Shown here: in pieces, positions 1 to 10,977 of the stretch
Numbering within the stretch: the stretch's first letter is position 1
How the letters are laid out: each line of letters begins with the position of its first letter
Assembly (NCBI GenBank): GCA_024362935.1
Contig: JANCRA010000065.1
Location: 186,001-250,000, forward strand
Direction of reading: 5' to 3'
Length of the DNA: 64,000 nt
Origin: Setophaga petechia
Taxonomy: Eukaryota > Chordata > Aves > Passeriformes > Parulidae
Translations under genes and position numbers: made by a program
The notes under the pieces: model-generated
Seen by the model: only the letters and a program-made list of their open reading frames with translations
The model's database searches: none
Told to the model about the DNA's origin: nothing

Positions 1-1560
1 CCAAAAGAACCAAGGGGCCGTTGTGACACTCTGCAGCTGTGGAGACCCTGAGAGGCATTCCCTGGGTTAGGGAGACACAAGAAGCTTCCCTCAAAAGCTG
101 TTCAACCCCATTGGCTCCTTCCCCTTGTTCTGTGCCACTCAGCCACTCCCTCCCCATTCCCCCATTGCTCCCCATCTTTGTACTGCCCTGATGGCACTGA
201 TCAGCCCCTACCTCTGGAGATACAGAAACCTGGACTCCCCCCAGGAGTCCTGCCTTGTGACCCTCAACATCTCACTGCACGGCTGAATCAAACATCTGTG
301 GGTACCATGCAAAGGCCCTTTGTGCTTCCCTACCCTGGGCTTTATTAGCAGCTAATTTGGATGAAGCAATGGTCCCTTATGGCAGTGTGGACCCAAGGAC
401 CCCATGGTGACACTATGGGACCTCATGGAACCAAGGGGCCATTGTGACACTGAAGAACATCACAGAACCTAGGGTCCATTGTGACACAGCAGGGCCTCAT
501 TGGAACAAAGGAATCATTGCTGACAGTACAGAAACTCATGGAACCAAGGGGCCATGGTGACACAGCAGGGCCACCTGGAACCCAGGAGACCAGTGACATT
601 TAGGGACTTAATGGAACCAGGATCCATTATGACACTGCAGAAACAAGGAGACCATTGCTGATGCTATGGAAGCTCATGGAACCAAGCAGACCATTGTGAC
701 ACTCCAGGGCCTCGTTGAACCAGGCAGACCAGTGTGACACCACAGAACATCATGGCACTAAGGTTTTATTGTGACACAGCAGGGGCCATGGAGCCGATTG
801 TCGGTTGTGACAATGTGGATCCGAGGAGACCATGGTGACACTATGGAAACTCATGGAGCCACGGGTCCATTGTGACAAAGCAAGGCCTTGTGGAACCAAG
901 GAGACCATTGTGACATCATGGAACCTTGTGGAGCCAAGGAGACTATTGTCACAGTCCAGAACCAAGGAGACCATTGTGACAGTACAGAATCTCACAGGAC
1001 CAAGATTCCATTGTTATGCAGTGTGGCTTCATGGAACCAAGGAGCCACTGTGACACAGCAGGGCCACATGAAAACAATGGTCCATAGAGATACTGTGGAT
1101 CCAAGGAGACCATGGTGATGCTGTGGAACCTCATGGAGCCAAGGGGCTGTTGTGACACTGTGGGGCCACATGGAGCTAAATACTCATGGTGACACAGCGG
1201 GGCTGCTTGTGACCAACTGTCTATTGTGACACTGCAGGGCCCCGTGGAACCAAATACTTATGGTGACACAGCAGGGCTGCTTGTGACCAACTGTCCATTG
1301 TGACACTGCAGATGCAAGAAACCAGGGTGACGTTATGGCAGTTCATGGAACCAAGGGGCTGTTGTGACACACCAAGGACTCATGGAACCAAGGAGAGCAT
1401 TGTGGCAGTGCAGAACCAAGGAGGCCATTTTGACAGTACAGAACCCAATGGAACCAAGGGTCCATTGTTATACAGCAGGGCCTCATGGAACCAAGGGGCC
1501 ATTGTGAAACTGTGGGGCATAATGGAGTCAAGGACACCACTGATGCTGAAATCCACTGCA
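1..1560 (+). repeat. Degenerate minisatellite, GGAACCAAGG...CCATTGTGACAC family
   Basis: The block consists of diverged tandem units of about 45-60 bases. Each unit carries the core words GGAACCAAGG, CCATTGTGACAC and a variable spacer often reading CTGTGGGGCC or CAGCAGGGCC. Units become clear from about 380 onward. Short open frames over the block are translations of the repeat and are not genes. The same family returns near 16.3, 20.0, 28.9, 29.9, 30.5 and 31.8 kb, and in reverse orientation near 27.3, 38.8 and 43.0 kb. Confidence 0.85.
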
Positions 1561-2689
1561 TAGAAACTTCTTAACAGAGTTTTGAGTATTTGAAAGCAGG
1601 TATTTATTACAGCATGGTGGTCACTTGGGCCATCCTTCCTCCATTCAAGTGCACTGAGCATTAAATGAACAGAGTTTTTATCACACACACTGATTATGTA
1701 TCCATTAGCTATCCCCACTTCCTTGGAGTTTATTTTACACAGTTGCACCCCTTATGACAAATCCTTTTATGGTTCTTTGGGGTCTGTCTTCCACATCCAA
1801 TGTCCGTTTTAGGTGGCTGTTCCTTGACCCCTCCTTTAGAGTAAGGGCAATAATATTGTTTTGCATAACTTCTGTTTTGTCAGCCTTGCAGAGCTGAGCT
1901 GGCATCCTGCTTGCATTTTGTGTGACTTCAGTTTGCCAGAGGTACATCCTCAATCAGTTTCTCCAAGGCTGTGCTGTTCTGTTCTACTGTCCTTGACAAG
2001 AGTAAATGTTGTTCTGTTCTCCTGTCCTTGTCTCAGTGCTCGCCCCTCATGAGGCGTCTGCAACCGCCCAACCGATGGGCCTGGGGTGGGCAAGTGTTCC
2101 TGGGGAACAGGGATGGGACAGCTGGGCTGGACTGACCCAAGGGATGTTCCATTCCATGTCACACCATGATCAGCAATCAACTGAGAGAAGCGGGGGGACA
2201 AGAGGGGATAAGGGATTAATTTCTTTTTTCAGACATTTTTCTTTCAAAACAGCACCAACACATACAGAATCCTCTCCTGCCACAAGGTGGTTAAATATTT
2301 TCTGCTGATAAGAGATTTCCTGTGAATTTGCTTTTCTTCTGTTTGTGACCTTTTCTTTTTGTGGTTGGTTTGTTTGTGGGTTTTTTGTTTTGTTGTGGGT
2401 GGGTCATGCTTTGTTTTTTTTTTTTTGTTTGACTTTGGGTTTTTCCCTATTGAACTGCCTTTCTTCTGATGCATAAGTTTTTTCTGCCCTTTCTTGTGGC
2501 TTGCTTGGCACCTGATGGCAAGAAAAATTTACCCAACTCACTCATCCTGACCAATTCCGTTTGGGAGTCACCATTGACTCAATGAGTTCAGTCACAGACT
2601 CCCTGCAATTTGGTAGCATCCAAAAGGGATTGAAAGTTCATTTCATGCCATTGTACAGACAATAGAAATGTTCCCCAGCAGTGGTCAAG
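1561..2689. other. Unassigned spacer with a T/G-rich tract
   Basis: No gene is recognised here. The stretch around 2330-2450 is T-rich and low complexity. The part around 2090-2200 resembles interspersed-repeat sequence but I cannot name the family. Confidence 0.4.
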
Positions 2690-2912
2690 GGCTGGTCACT
2701 GAGGGATGTCACCAGGGCGTGGCTGCCAAGAGGACTCTGTCCAATGGATGACATTTGACCCTCATTGTTCAGCCGAATTCCCACCCAGCCCATGTTCCAC
2801 TCCTTCAGCCCAGCTCTCTCCAGTCTGGCTCTGAGGAGACCACAGCAGAGCCTGTCCCAGGCCTGGCTGAAGTCTGGGCACACAACATCCCCTTCTTTTC
2901 CCTCCCACGTGG
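2690..2912 (-). mobile_element. CR1 LINE fragment (reverse transcriptase region)
   Basis: On the minus strand the sequence resembles the central part of an avian CR1 reverse transcriptase frame, recognised from the plus-strand phrases around GGCTGAAGTCTGGGCACACAAC and the preceding GTTCAGCC. The frame is broken and both ends are missing, so this is an old inactive copy. Recognition is by eye from general knowledge of CR1 and was not aligned. Confidence 0.5.
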
Positions 2913-4454
2913 GTTCTGCAGGCCCTGCCCTGTCCTGCCAGTGCCTGGAATGGCTGCAGGAGGATTTGCCACATCCCCTTCCCTGCTGAGCCTGACCAGG
3001 CTGTGACTCTCCCAGTCCCCCTCCCTGCCCTGTTTGCAGACTGGTTCCACGTCTGCCCTTCCCAAGTGCCCAGGACCCTCTGGGCTGGCTCTGGCCTTTC
3101 CAAGGGGTTGGAGAGAGGTGCCACAGTGACACTGCCCAGCCTTCTCAACAGCCCTGACACCAAAGGCCTTTTCCACATCCCTCAGTTCCAGGTCAGTGCC
3201 CAGAACACAGCACAGCCCTGTCCAGGTCCTGGGGCTGCTTCAGAAGGGAGGCAGCTCTGATTTCTCCCCACAGACCCTCCTCTATCCAATGTCTCTCTGT
3301 GCAGTCCATGGCTGCCCTGAGCATTTTTTCCTGGAGCCTCCCTGCCTGGGATGTTTCTCTCCATGCAGTCCTAACCACAACCCAGCAAAGAATTCAGGTG
3401 CTTTCCCAGAGGACGTTACTCTCAGAGTGAAGTGCCCTCAAGGCTCTGTTTGTGCCACTGGAATTGTGCCAGCCCTGTGTGCTGCTGATGGTGTTTGTGC
3501 TCACTGGGGTTCATCTCCCCACACACACACGATGCACTGCTGAGATCTCCTCAGCACACAGCAAACATGGCCTGCTGGCCTGGTCACTTGGTGTCCCTCC
3601 GTGCAGGGACAAACAACCTCCTGCAGGTGGGGACAGGCCAGTGCTGGCAATGGTGGTTGCAGGGGCTGGTGTGGGACAATTGCCCTGGGGCACCTTCCCA
3701 GGCTGTCCCAGAACAAAGACACAGCCCAGGCCCTGCTCTGCGGCTGCCTCAGGTCCCTGCCAGGAGCTGTGGCTGTGCCAGGACACTGCTGTGAGCCCCC
3801 CCTGCACACTCCCCCCTGCCCCAGGCACTGGGCTCTGCTGTGCCAGGGCATGCCTGGAGCACATTGCTGACAGCAGCTCTGGAGGGGAGCAAAGCCTCCC
3901 TGCCCTGCCCTCAGGAGATGCCCTTTGCTGATGGAGCTGCTGTGCCAGAGCCCAGCTGTGTCCCAGCAGTGCCCATGGCCTGGCCCTGCCTGTGGCCACA
4001 GCAGGGACACGCAGCAGGACAGTGACCAAGCTGCCAGAGCACTCGGGCCTTACAGCCACAGCAGGGCTGGCAAGGACAGGCTGGAGTTGGGCAGAGCAGA
4101 TGGGGGAAGAGCCAAAGCCATTGTCCCTGGCTGTGCTGCTGTGCTGGGAGTCTCTTCCCTCCACCTCTGCTCACAGGCACTGCCCCTGCAGAGACAGAGA
4201 AGGGCTCAGAAAGAATTCTGGACACACAGGTCAGGGTAAGCACTTGTTTTTATTTAAATGCACAGGCAACAGACCTCTTGTAAGTCTTTGTGCTTCAAAT
4301 AGTATAGATATTTAATGAAGAAATGCAAAGAGTATTACTAGAGTATTTTGCAAAAAACAAAACAGTAGTCAAAGAAGTTACAGAATAAAAATGGACAAAT
4401 AGGGAAAAAGTCTGAGATTACATTCTAAAGGCTCTGCAACAAAAAAGAGAGAGT
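2913..4454. other. GC-rich spacer downstream of the first OR gene
   Basis: No gene is recognised. The stretch to about 4200 is GC-rich and open in several frames at once, which is a composition effect. The last 200 bases are AT-rich and lie directly 3' of the OR gene on the minus strand. Confidence 0.4.
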
Positions 4455-5387
4455 TTAATGCTTCTGAAAGTATAGAGTAATCAATTTCCTCAGGGCCTCC
4501 TTGAGCTGCTGGTTCCTCAGGCTGTAGATTAGAGGGTTCAGGGCTGGAGGCACCACCGAGTACAGAACTGACAGGGCCAGATCCAGGGATGGGGAGGACA
4601 TGGAGTGAGGCTTCAGGTAGGCAAATACTGCAGTGCTGACAAACAGAGAGACCACGGCCAGGTGAGGGAGGCAGGTGGAAAAGGCTTTCTGCTGTCCCTG
4701 CTCATAGGGGATCCTCAGCACAGCCCTGAAGATCTGCACATAGGAGAAAACAATGAACACAAAACAACCAAAACCTAAGGATGCACCAGCCACAATGAGC
4801 CCAAATTTCCTGAGGTAGGATTTGGAGCAGGAGAGCTTGAGGATCTGTGGGATTTCACAGAAGAACTGGCCCAGGGCATTGCCATGGCACAGGGGCAGGG
4901 AAAATGTATTGGCTGTGTGCATGAGAGAATTGAGAAAGGCACTGGCCCAGGCAGCTGCTGCCATGTGGGCACAAGCTCTGCTGCCCAGGAGGGTCCCGTA
5001 GTGCAGGGGTTGGCAGATGGACACGTAGCGGTCGTAGCACATGATGGTCAGCAGGGAAAGCTCTGCTCCAATGAAGAATACAAAGAAAAAGAGCTGTGTT
5101 GCACATCCAGTGTAGGAGATGTCCCTGGTGTCCCAGAGGGAATTGTGCATGGCTTTGGGGACAGTGGTGCAGATGGAGCCCAGGTCGCTGAGGGCCAGGT
5201 TGAGCAGGAAGAAGAACATGGGCGTGTGCAGGTGGTGGCCGCAGGCTACGGCGCTGATGATGAGGCCGTTGCCCAGGAGGGCAGCCAGGGAGATGCCCAG
5301 CAAGAGGCAGAAGTGCAGGAGCTGCAGCTGCCGCGTGTCTGCCAATGCCAGCAGGAGGAAGTGCCTGATGGAGCTGCTGTTGGACAT
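4455..5387 (-). CDS. Olfactory receptor, OR14-like (bird-expanded class)
   Basis: This intact frame of 310 residues encodes a seven-transmembrane odorant receptor of the plasma membrane that would signal through an olfactory G protein. Visible class motifs, in order, are an N-terminal NSS glycosylation site, the TM1 GN pair, PMFFFLLNLAL in TM2, MCYDRYVSIC after TM3, [10 protein letters not shown] in TM6 and [12 protein letters not shown] in TM7. The length is usual for the family. I chose the ATG at 5387 (MSNSS...) rather than the in-frame ATG at 5426, because a polypyrimidine tract and AG splice acceptor lie between them (acceptor at 5412-5414) and the paralogue at 36305 starts at the same residue. 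It is one of two intact paralogues in the window, in inverted orientation. The ligand is unknown. Confidence 0.93.
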   Translation of the reverse strand: MSNSSSIRHFLLLALADTRQLQLLHFCLLLGISLAALLGNGLIISAVACGHHLHTPMFFFLLNLALSDLGSICTTVPKAMHNSLWDTRDISYTGCATQLFFFVFFIGAELSLLTIMCYDRYVSICQPLHYGTLLGSRACAHMAAAAWASAFLNSLMHTANTFSLPLCHGNALGQFFCEIPQILKLSCSKSYLRKFGLIVAGASLGFGCFVFIVFSYVQIFRAVLRIPYEQGQQKAFSTCLPHLAVVSLFVSTAVFAYLKPHSMSSPSLDLALSVLYSVVPPALNPLIYSLRNQQLKEALRKLITLYFQKH

Positions 5388-5410
5388 TTGTTTCTGCCTT
5401 GGCACGGGAA

Positions 5411-6215
5411 TCTGTAAGAAAAGCAATCATGGAATAGTTGGGTTTGGAGAGGACTTGAAATATCCCAGCACAGCCTGGGGGCACTTTCCCCTCACTGCCT
5501 GCCCAGGGCTCTGCTGCCTGGAGCTGTCCCTGCCTGCAGCTGCTTCCCTGTGCCCAGGGCTGGGCCCTGCCAGTGCTGCCAGAGCCCAGCCCAGCCCTGG
5601 GGGCTCAGCTCTGCCCTGCAGACCCCTCCCAGCTCAGGCACTGCCCAGGGGCAGCTCTGGCTCTGCAGGCTCTGATGGCAACATCAGTTCAACCCTGAGG
5701 AGGCTGGAAAAGGAACACTGATGTTGCCTCTAAGGAGTCCTGTGATAATTTCTGTCACTGCGTGGTTTAGTAACATCGCAGAGACTTTTTTAAATTTTCT
5801 CAACCTGAACCGAGACATGAATATCTATTTGCAATTTCCCACCCAGGCAACCCAGAGCAGTAGATTTAAAAAGCAGATATTTCCCTTTTATACAGCCCCT
5901 GCCTCACTGTGCTCTCTGTATAATCTACTTGGAAATATTCTGGAGGTAAATTTCATGCTGGGAGCAGTCCTGAACAATGCAGCACCCTCCCCACACAAGG
6001 AGAACACTCCCAGGCCTGACCAGCTGTCTCCTCCCACCCAGTTCTTGTCCCCCAGTGCTGGGAGCAGCTGCCAGGGCTGGCTGAGAGCTGTCCCTGGCAG
6101 GCAGCAGAGTCCCTGCCCCAGCACAGCGCCCTGGGCTGCAGGACCCTGCTCTGCAGGACAGCCCTGGGCACCCCTGCCTGCTCTGCACAAGAGACAATCA
6201 GAGAATGTACTCACA
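5411..6215 (-). other. Probable intron between a 5' noncoding exon and the OR coding exon
   Basis: On the minus strand a GTGAGT donor lies at 6214-6209, just after the words TGCAGAGCCT, and a CTTTTCTTACAG acceptor ends at 5412, 24 bases before the OR start codon. The same donor and a matching acceptor (AACAG at 36279-36283) are kept in the paralogous copy. OR genes commonly have one or more 5' noncoding exons spliced to a single coding exon. The use of these sites is inferred only. Confidence 0.45.
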
Positions 6216-6949
6216 GGCTCTGCAGGCATTGGGATGTTCCAGCTTTAGGAGATGGCTCCAGGAGCTGCAGCTGCATTGTCCTGCAGCCAGAGGCTCCTGT
6301 GCCAAGGGCTGGCAGTGATTGTGCCCCAGGCACTTCTCAGCACCTTCCCAGCCCTGACTGATTGAAGCTCTCTGTGCCTCTGTGCTGTTCCCGGGCTGGC
6401 TGCAGGCAGTGCCCCAGCCCTGCTGGGCTGGCAGAAGAGCTGCTCATCAAGAGAAATGTGCTTTTGAAGCTCTTCTTGCTTACCAGGAGCTGCCTCTGTG
6501 CCAGGAGCCCAGCCCAGCTCAGCAGCACAGACACAGCACCAGGACTTTAATGAGCCTCTGGGGCTTTGTGCTCAGGCCCTGAACATCAGTCCCTGAGAGG
6601 GAGCTGAAGAAACCTCTCCAGAACTCCAAGGCACAATCCAACTCCAAACTTTCTTGGACTTTTAATGGGTCCCACTGAGGGACACGACTGAGAAAGTGTC
6701 CCCAGGCCCCAGGCAGAGCAGAGAACTGCAGGCAGTGATGACAGGTGGGGACAAAGAGAAGCCAAGTCTTGGTGCCCTGGGCCACAGCAGGGTCTGTGCC
6801 ACCAAGGGCTGGGAGGAGACACCTTGTCCTGAGGCCCTGGGGCCTCCTGGCACAGCCTCAGCCAGGCTGGGCACGGTCAGCCCCTTGTCCTGCCCTCAGC
6901 ATCCCCCCCTAGCCCACATGCCAGTGGCCTCAAGGATCTGCTGGAAGGA
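6216..6949. other. OR 5' flank, duplicated module
   Basis: No coding gene is seen. This sequence has clear inverted counterparts at about 34.8-35.45 kb and partial counterparts at 18.6-19.4, 45.9-46.2 and 54.65-55.3 kb, recognisable from the shared phrase GAGAAAGTGTCCCCAGG. It may hold the OR promoter, but I see no convincing core promoter motif. Confidence 0.5.
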
Positions 6950-7450
6950 GTCCCTGGGGAGCCTTGCTCAGCAATGGCCCTGGGGGCTCCTCAATGCTCC
7001 CTGCAGGGACTGCAGCTTTTTCAAAGGACTTTGGCTTTGGCTTTTGCCTTGGAGTCTCTGAGAGGTTTGTGCAATCATGGCCTCCAATGATCTGCTGTAA
7101 TTAGTCCCTGGAGAGGCTTTGTCAGTAACAACACTCAGTAGGCTCATTAATACTTCATGATACTTCAGTTATTTTAAGGTACTTGGTGTTTCCATTTTCA
7201 GACAGACTCTAGGAGAGATTTGTGCAATCATGGCCCCAATTATGTGCTTTAATGAGTCCCTTGAGAGCTTTGTACTGACACTCAGTAAGGCTCATTAATG
7301 CCTTGAGATACTCAAGGTTTTTAAGGTACTTTATGGATTTAAGAATACCTTTAGGTACTTGTAAAGATTTTCCTTCCTACACTGAGTGTCCAAGAGGTTT
7401 TTGTGACATCCCGGCTTCCAGTTCTCTCCTCCAAAGAGTCCATGAGGAGC
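6950..7450 (-). repeat. About 165-bp degenerate tandem repeat
   Basis: Around three diverged units are visible on the minus strand, each with words close to ATTAATGAGCC, GGGACTCATTA, GCCATGATTGCACAAACCTCT and a spacer containing AAGTACCT. The paralogous block is at 34.26-34.80 kb on the plus strand. A lone unit-like stretch also appears near 28.6-28.7 kb. The family is not known to me. Confidence 0.6.
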
Positions 7451-7539
7451 CTGTGTTGGGTATCTTCCCTCTTTCTGTTTTACAACAAAGATAGAACTGA
7501 ACGAATTTTGTAAGACTTTCTAAAAGCATCCAAACAAAC

Positions 7540-7860
7540 ATGGGACAATTAACAACAGAACAACAACCACTAATATAATTAAATGTCCTGTTTTTGATAC
7601 ACATCATCCAACCCCTTAGTCCTCAGGATTGGAATAGTTTATTGACCCAGTGTTTGTTTCCCACTTGAAGCTTCTTGAACCCTTCCTTCAGTACCTGAAT
7701 GCTGTTTTGGATTGACTCGCTGTGGCTGGAGAGGTTAATGCAACACATGCCCTCAGAGTCTACACAGCCATGCCCATGTGCCCAGAGTAAAAACTCTCTT
7801 GCTGTTCTGCAAGGTGGCATGTCTGATGGTCTCTATGTCTGAGAGCAGGCCACTCAACGT
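7540..7860 (-). pseudogene. env: ERV env TM fragment (alpha/beta-type)
   Basis: The minus-strand frame 7820-7623 shows the retroviral TM core LLWAHGHGC followed by six residues and a CC pair, i.e. a CX6CC motif, then a heptad-like helix ([15 protein letters not shown]). In retroviral TM proteins this region joins the immunosuppressive-like helix to the chain-reversal loop. The frame is lost before the membrane anchor. SU is absent. This is a remnant only. Confidence 0.7.
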
Positions 7861-7916
7861 GAGGGAGGCAGCATTGGTTTGCTTCCTTAACAGGCACCCA
7901 AGATGGTCTCATTGTC

Positions 7917-8258
7917 CTAAAGCTTTAGCTGCAGCCACCCAAGGTAGTCCAAGCTGGGAGTGCTACCATCCAATACCTGGATTAAAGCTTTCAAAGCCAT
8001 CTCTTTGATATCATCCAATACTTCTCTGGGGATACCTGCTGCTTGATCATCTGGTAGGCTGTGTTGTCCTTCTCCAGCTAGATGGTTGATTGTCAATTCC
8101 ACCCTTGCCTCATTATTAGCATAGTCTGCTATTAATTGACTTAGTAAACACTTCCATTCCCCTTCCCACAGGGTGTATTCTGTAGGTGACAACAACATGG
8201 TCATGATATATTTTAAATCATAGGGGGTTGAGACATGAGCTGTAAACATGGCCCTCAT
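7917..8258 (-). pseudogene. gag: ERV gag capsid (CA N-terminal) fragment
   Basis: About 113 codons remain open. The words LLSPTEYTLWEGEWKCLLSQL and the following IPREVLDDIKEMALKAL fit the N-terminal domain of a betaretrovirus-like capsid. The major homology region and nucleocapsid are missing. The paralogous fragment at 33464-33805 aligns residue for residue with few changes. Confidence 0.65.
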
Positions 8259-8396
8259 TAGGCCATTAAATCAAGTTAAGTTCTTCCTATGGTCTTTACC
8301 TGCCCTACACAGATCCTTGTTTTCCCTGTGAACCAGTGGCTGTTACCTGGGATTCTGCCCCCTTCTTTCATAACATACGGAGAAAACGAGGAGTTT

Positions 8397-8582
8397 TTAG
8401 ACTATTTGCCAGTCTTCCTCCTTAACTGCTTCTTTCTGGATCCTTTCGTAGGGATCTTCAGGGGTTGAGGGGTGAGGTGGCTCTGCGGAGTCCAAACTGT
8501 CTTCTGGGGAGGAAGAATAACTTGGAGCAGAAACATTCCGATTAGAAATAGTGTGACAGATGGGTTTAGTAGCTTTGACCAT
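8397..8582 (-). pseudogene. gag: ERV gag inter-domain fragment
   Basis: About 61 codons between MA and CA are rich in Ser, Pro and Glu (SSPEDSLDS...PPHPSTPEDPYERIQ) and end in EEDWQIV. This composition is typical of the spacer between matrix and capsid. It is recognised from position between MA and CA and from the matching copy at 33089-33325. Confidence 0.5.
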
Positions 8583-8771
8583 GGGGTTATATTGTGTCCG
8601 GAGGGTGAGGCAAAAGGCCCTGCTGTTTTGTCAGGTGTTGGAGAGGAAGGGCCTTGATTTAGGATGGCGGACTTCCAGGGTGGAGTTCTGGAGGCATGGC
8701 CCAGGGTGGAGGTGGAATGATTGACAGTGGGGCATGACCTGCAGTCGTGGGGGTGGAGTCTGGAGGTTCAT

Positions 8772-8981
8772 TCAGGGTGGAAGAGAAGGTTGTGGTAGCA
8801 GGAAGTGGAGGAACCAAATCGAGGGAGGACAGTCAGGCTCAGGGGCATCTGGAAAATTTTTAATGATCCACCACATGATTGATTTTAATTCATTCTTTGA
8901 AAATATTTTCTCATGATCAGTGAGAATTAACATAAAGCATCCATATATGTTTCTTTCTACTTTGGACATCTGGCTGCCCAT
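8772..8981 (-). pseudogene. gag: ERV gag matrix (MA) fragment
   Basis: The frame reads MGSQMSKVERNIYGCFMLIL... and then a short helix-rich region, fitting the N-terminus of a betaretrovirus-like matrix protein. The initiating Met at 8981 is chosen because it matches the start in the paralogous copy (32742) and carries the MG pair expected of a myristoylated matrix. The frame ends early after about 70 residues. Confidence 0.6.
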
Positions 8982-9282
8982 TTTTCTCTTTCTCCGCCTT
9001 AGGGGGAACAGACACCAGAACACACCGAATCAATAGTGGGATTTGGGTGCACATTGAAAAACACAGTGGCAAAATGGGCAATAAATGTCTTGCATTTCCC
9101 CAAACCCACCTGCAATCATATGCAGGTGAAACCGTCATTGTCCCTGCAGATTCTGGCCGAGGTCCCTTGAAGCAACGATGGATCTGCCAGGCCCGGCACA
9201 ATCCAAAATCCCGGGGAGCACTGGCCTATCCATCAGCTAACCCCAGCTGACGTGACTGACACAGGGAGCCCTGAGTGTCATG

Positions 9283-9300
9283 GTCCCTGTTTGGGCACCA
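9283..9300 (-). promoter_or_regulatory. Primer binding site, tRNA-Lys-like (ERV copy A)
   Basis: The minus strand reads TGGTGCCCAAACAGGGAC directly downstream of the LTR end with a two-base gap. This is close to the complement of the 3' end of tRNA-Lys, as used by many beta- and lentiviruses. The copy at 32423-32440 is identical. Confidence 0.7.
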
Positions 9301-9302
9301 AA

Positions 9303-9607
9303 TGTCACAATGAGGGTGATTGTGACAAACCTCTCAGGTTCCCTGACTTCAGGGCAAGGGTGGCAAATATTAAAAAAGGAGAAGGATCAATGGAGTCGTT
9401 AAAAGGAACTTTAATAACAGGGTGAAAAACAATAAACATGGAGAAGTGGAGCACAGTATGAGGGGCAGGATCCAAAGACCTGAGACAAAGGGGAAGCAAC
9501 AACACTTGGGGGTAGAAACCTAGAATAATAACCATATAGAAGAAACAAGCACCCAATAAACCAATAGGGGAGTAGAACTTGGACAACTTAGCATAACACT
9601 AAAGGCT
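9303..9607 (-). mobile_element. Partial 5' LTR of ERV copy A
   Basis: The plus-strand start TGTCACAATG corresponds to a minus-strand LTR end in CA. The other LTR end is missing because the LTR of the neighbouring ERV begins at 9608. The paralogous LTR at about 31994-32419 continues past this break, which places the insertion of the second ERV after the duplication. Confidence 0.7.
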
Positions 9608-9999
9608 TGTTGGAGAAGGGAGACGTGACACCAGATGGTTCATCAACGTAGCTCGTTTATTGATCTCCATTGACAGGTTAAATACACTTCTTAATTAGTC
9701 TCATACATATTGCAAAAGCTGAGCTCATTATTGGTCAGAAGGCATTTGCGTCAATATCTGCAACATAGTTATATTTCTGCAACATAGTTATACTTCTGTA
9801 TTCCTGTTGTTCACTAGCTATGATTCCTACAGCACGTCTGCTAGGTTCAGGCCAAGTTGTTTTGCTGACAAGGGCACTGTGATCACAGAGCTACCCTTGG
9901 TTCCCACAGCTACCCTTGCCCTATTTACTGCTCATATTGATCATCTTATAGCCACTGTGGCCTTTCTCATCAAGCCACTCAGCAATTAGGCTCACTACA
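9608..9999 (-). mobile_element. 3' LTR of the alpha/beta-like ERV
   Basis: On the minus strand it starts TGTAGTGAGCC at 9999 and ends CTCCAACA at 9608. A polyadenylation signal AATAAA is at 9661-9656 (minus). The purine-rich tract at 10000-10015 lies directly upstream, as expected for a 3' LTR. Confidence 0.88.
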
Positions 10000-10328
10000 C
10001 TTCCCCCGTTTCCTGTCTGCACAAGCAAATTAGTCTTCCATGTTCTTTCAATCATATTCTGCATCATGTTTTGAATACAACTGCAAGCACAAGGCAAAAT
10101 TAACAGTAGCAATAAAATCACTCCTAATAACCCTATCACATGTAACCATGGCCCAAGTCCCAGACTTCTTAACCATTCATCGATTCCTAGCTCTTTTTCC
10201 TCCTTCAACTTACAGAGTCCTTCTCGAAGCTCTTTAATCTTGCTGTGAATTGAAAGAGAGTGATCAGAAAGGTTCATACAGCACATTCTTTCAAACTCCT
10301 CACAGCCGTGGCCTTGCGCTAAAAGCAA
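9921..10328 (-). pseudogene. env: ERV env transmembrane subunit fragment
   Basis: The 135-codon frame has, in order, the TM core LLAQGHGC with a CX6CC motif (CEEFERMCC), a heptad helix (HSLSIHSKIKELREGL), an amphipathic stretch ending in WLHVIG, a hydrophobic membrane anchor (LLGVILLLLLILPCACSC) and a tail that runs into the 3' LTR. The order is that of an alpha/betaretrovirus-type TM protein. SU and the fusion peptide are missing upstream, so no functional glycoprotein is encoded. Confidence 0.8.
10000..10015 (-). promoter_or_regulatory. Polypurine tract
   Basis: The minus strand reads GGAAACGGGGGAAG immediately before the 3' LTR. This is the expected primer site for plus-strand DNA synthesis. 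Confidence 0.75.
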
Positions 10329-10977
10329 AAAAAAAAATCTATAGCAGCTTTATTCTAAAGCATTGCATAATAAGCATTTTACACATCTATAGTAAGCATA
10401 TCTAAAATCTGTGATTTCTTATTCTGTTTTGTGAAGTTTCTTATCTGCCATACTTCCAGGTAAAATAGTTGCTACTACTACTTAATGCAGCTTAGTCTAA
10501 AAACCTAAATTCTTCTATGTTTAACTATTACTTGTGTTTTTACACCCTTACATTAGGAAAGATACATTAAGATGGAACAGTGATAGTTTTCTCAAATAAT
10601 ACGACCCCCCTTGCGGGTTGCCTGCAAGGCTGGCATTTGCAGTCTCAAAGAGAACTGATTCTTCTGGGGGAGAGTGTGTGTTCAAGGACAGAATGAACTC
10701 ACACTGCTGGCATCCATCCTGTTTGCTTTGATGTTGGCAACGGGCCGAAAAAGACAAGTTTTTTACATAAACTACTACTGTTCCCAAAAACCACTAAATT
10801 CCCCTGGAAACCAAACAGGTGAATTTATAAAACAAGTTCGAAAAAGATTAGTAACTCTTCTTAAACTAAAGCAAAGTGATGATTGATTAGCTCTTGTAAT
10901 CTGATCAAGCACTGATCCAGCTCTTTATCGGGATCGCTGCCAATTGGTCCTACCATGGAATGCTGTGTTATGGATAC

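Larger units (their letters stand above)
7480..9607 (-). mobile_element. Deleted betaretrovirus-like ERV, copy A
   Basis: Read on the minus strand, this element has a partial 5' LTR (9607-9303), a tRNA-Lys-like primer binding site (9300-9283), gag MA, a linker region and CA fragments, then directly an env TM fragment and a polypurine stretch near 7480. Pol and most of env are missing. The same arrangement and deletion are present in the inverted copy at 32-34.3 kb, so the deletion predates the segmental duplication. The 5' LTR is cut at 9607 by the LTR of the next ERV. No 3' LTR beginning with TG follows the polypurine stretch. Confidence 0.75.

Noticed and set aside
2638..4243. Several frames of 100-217 codons on both strands
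   Set aside because: Overlap each other in all frames over GC-rich spacer and a CR1 relic; none has a recognisable domain.
5388..5426. Alternative upstream start of the first OR
   Set aside because: The extra codons cross a splice acceptor and are not conserved in the paralogue.
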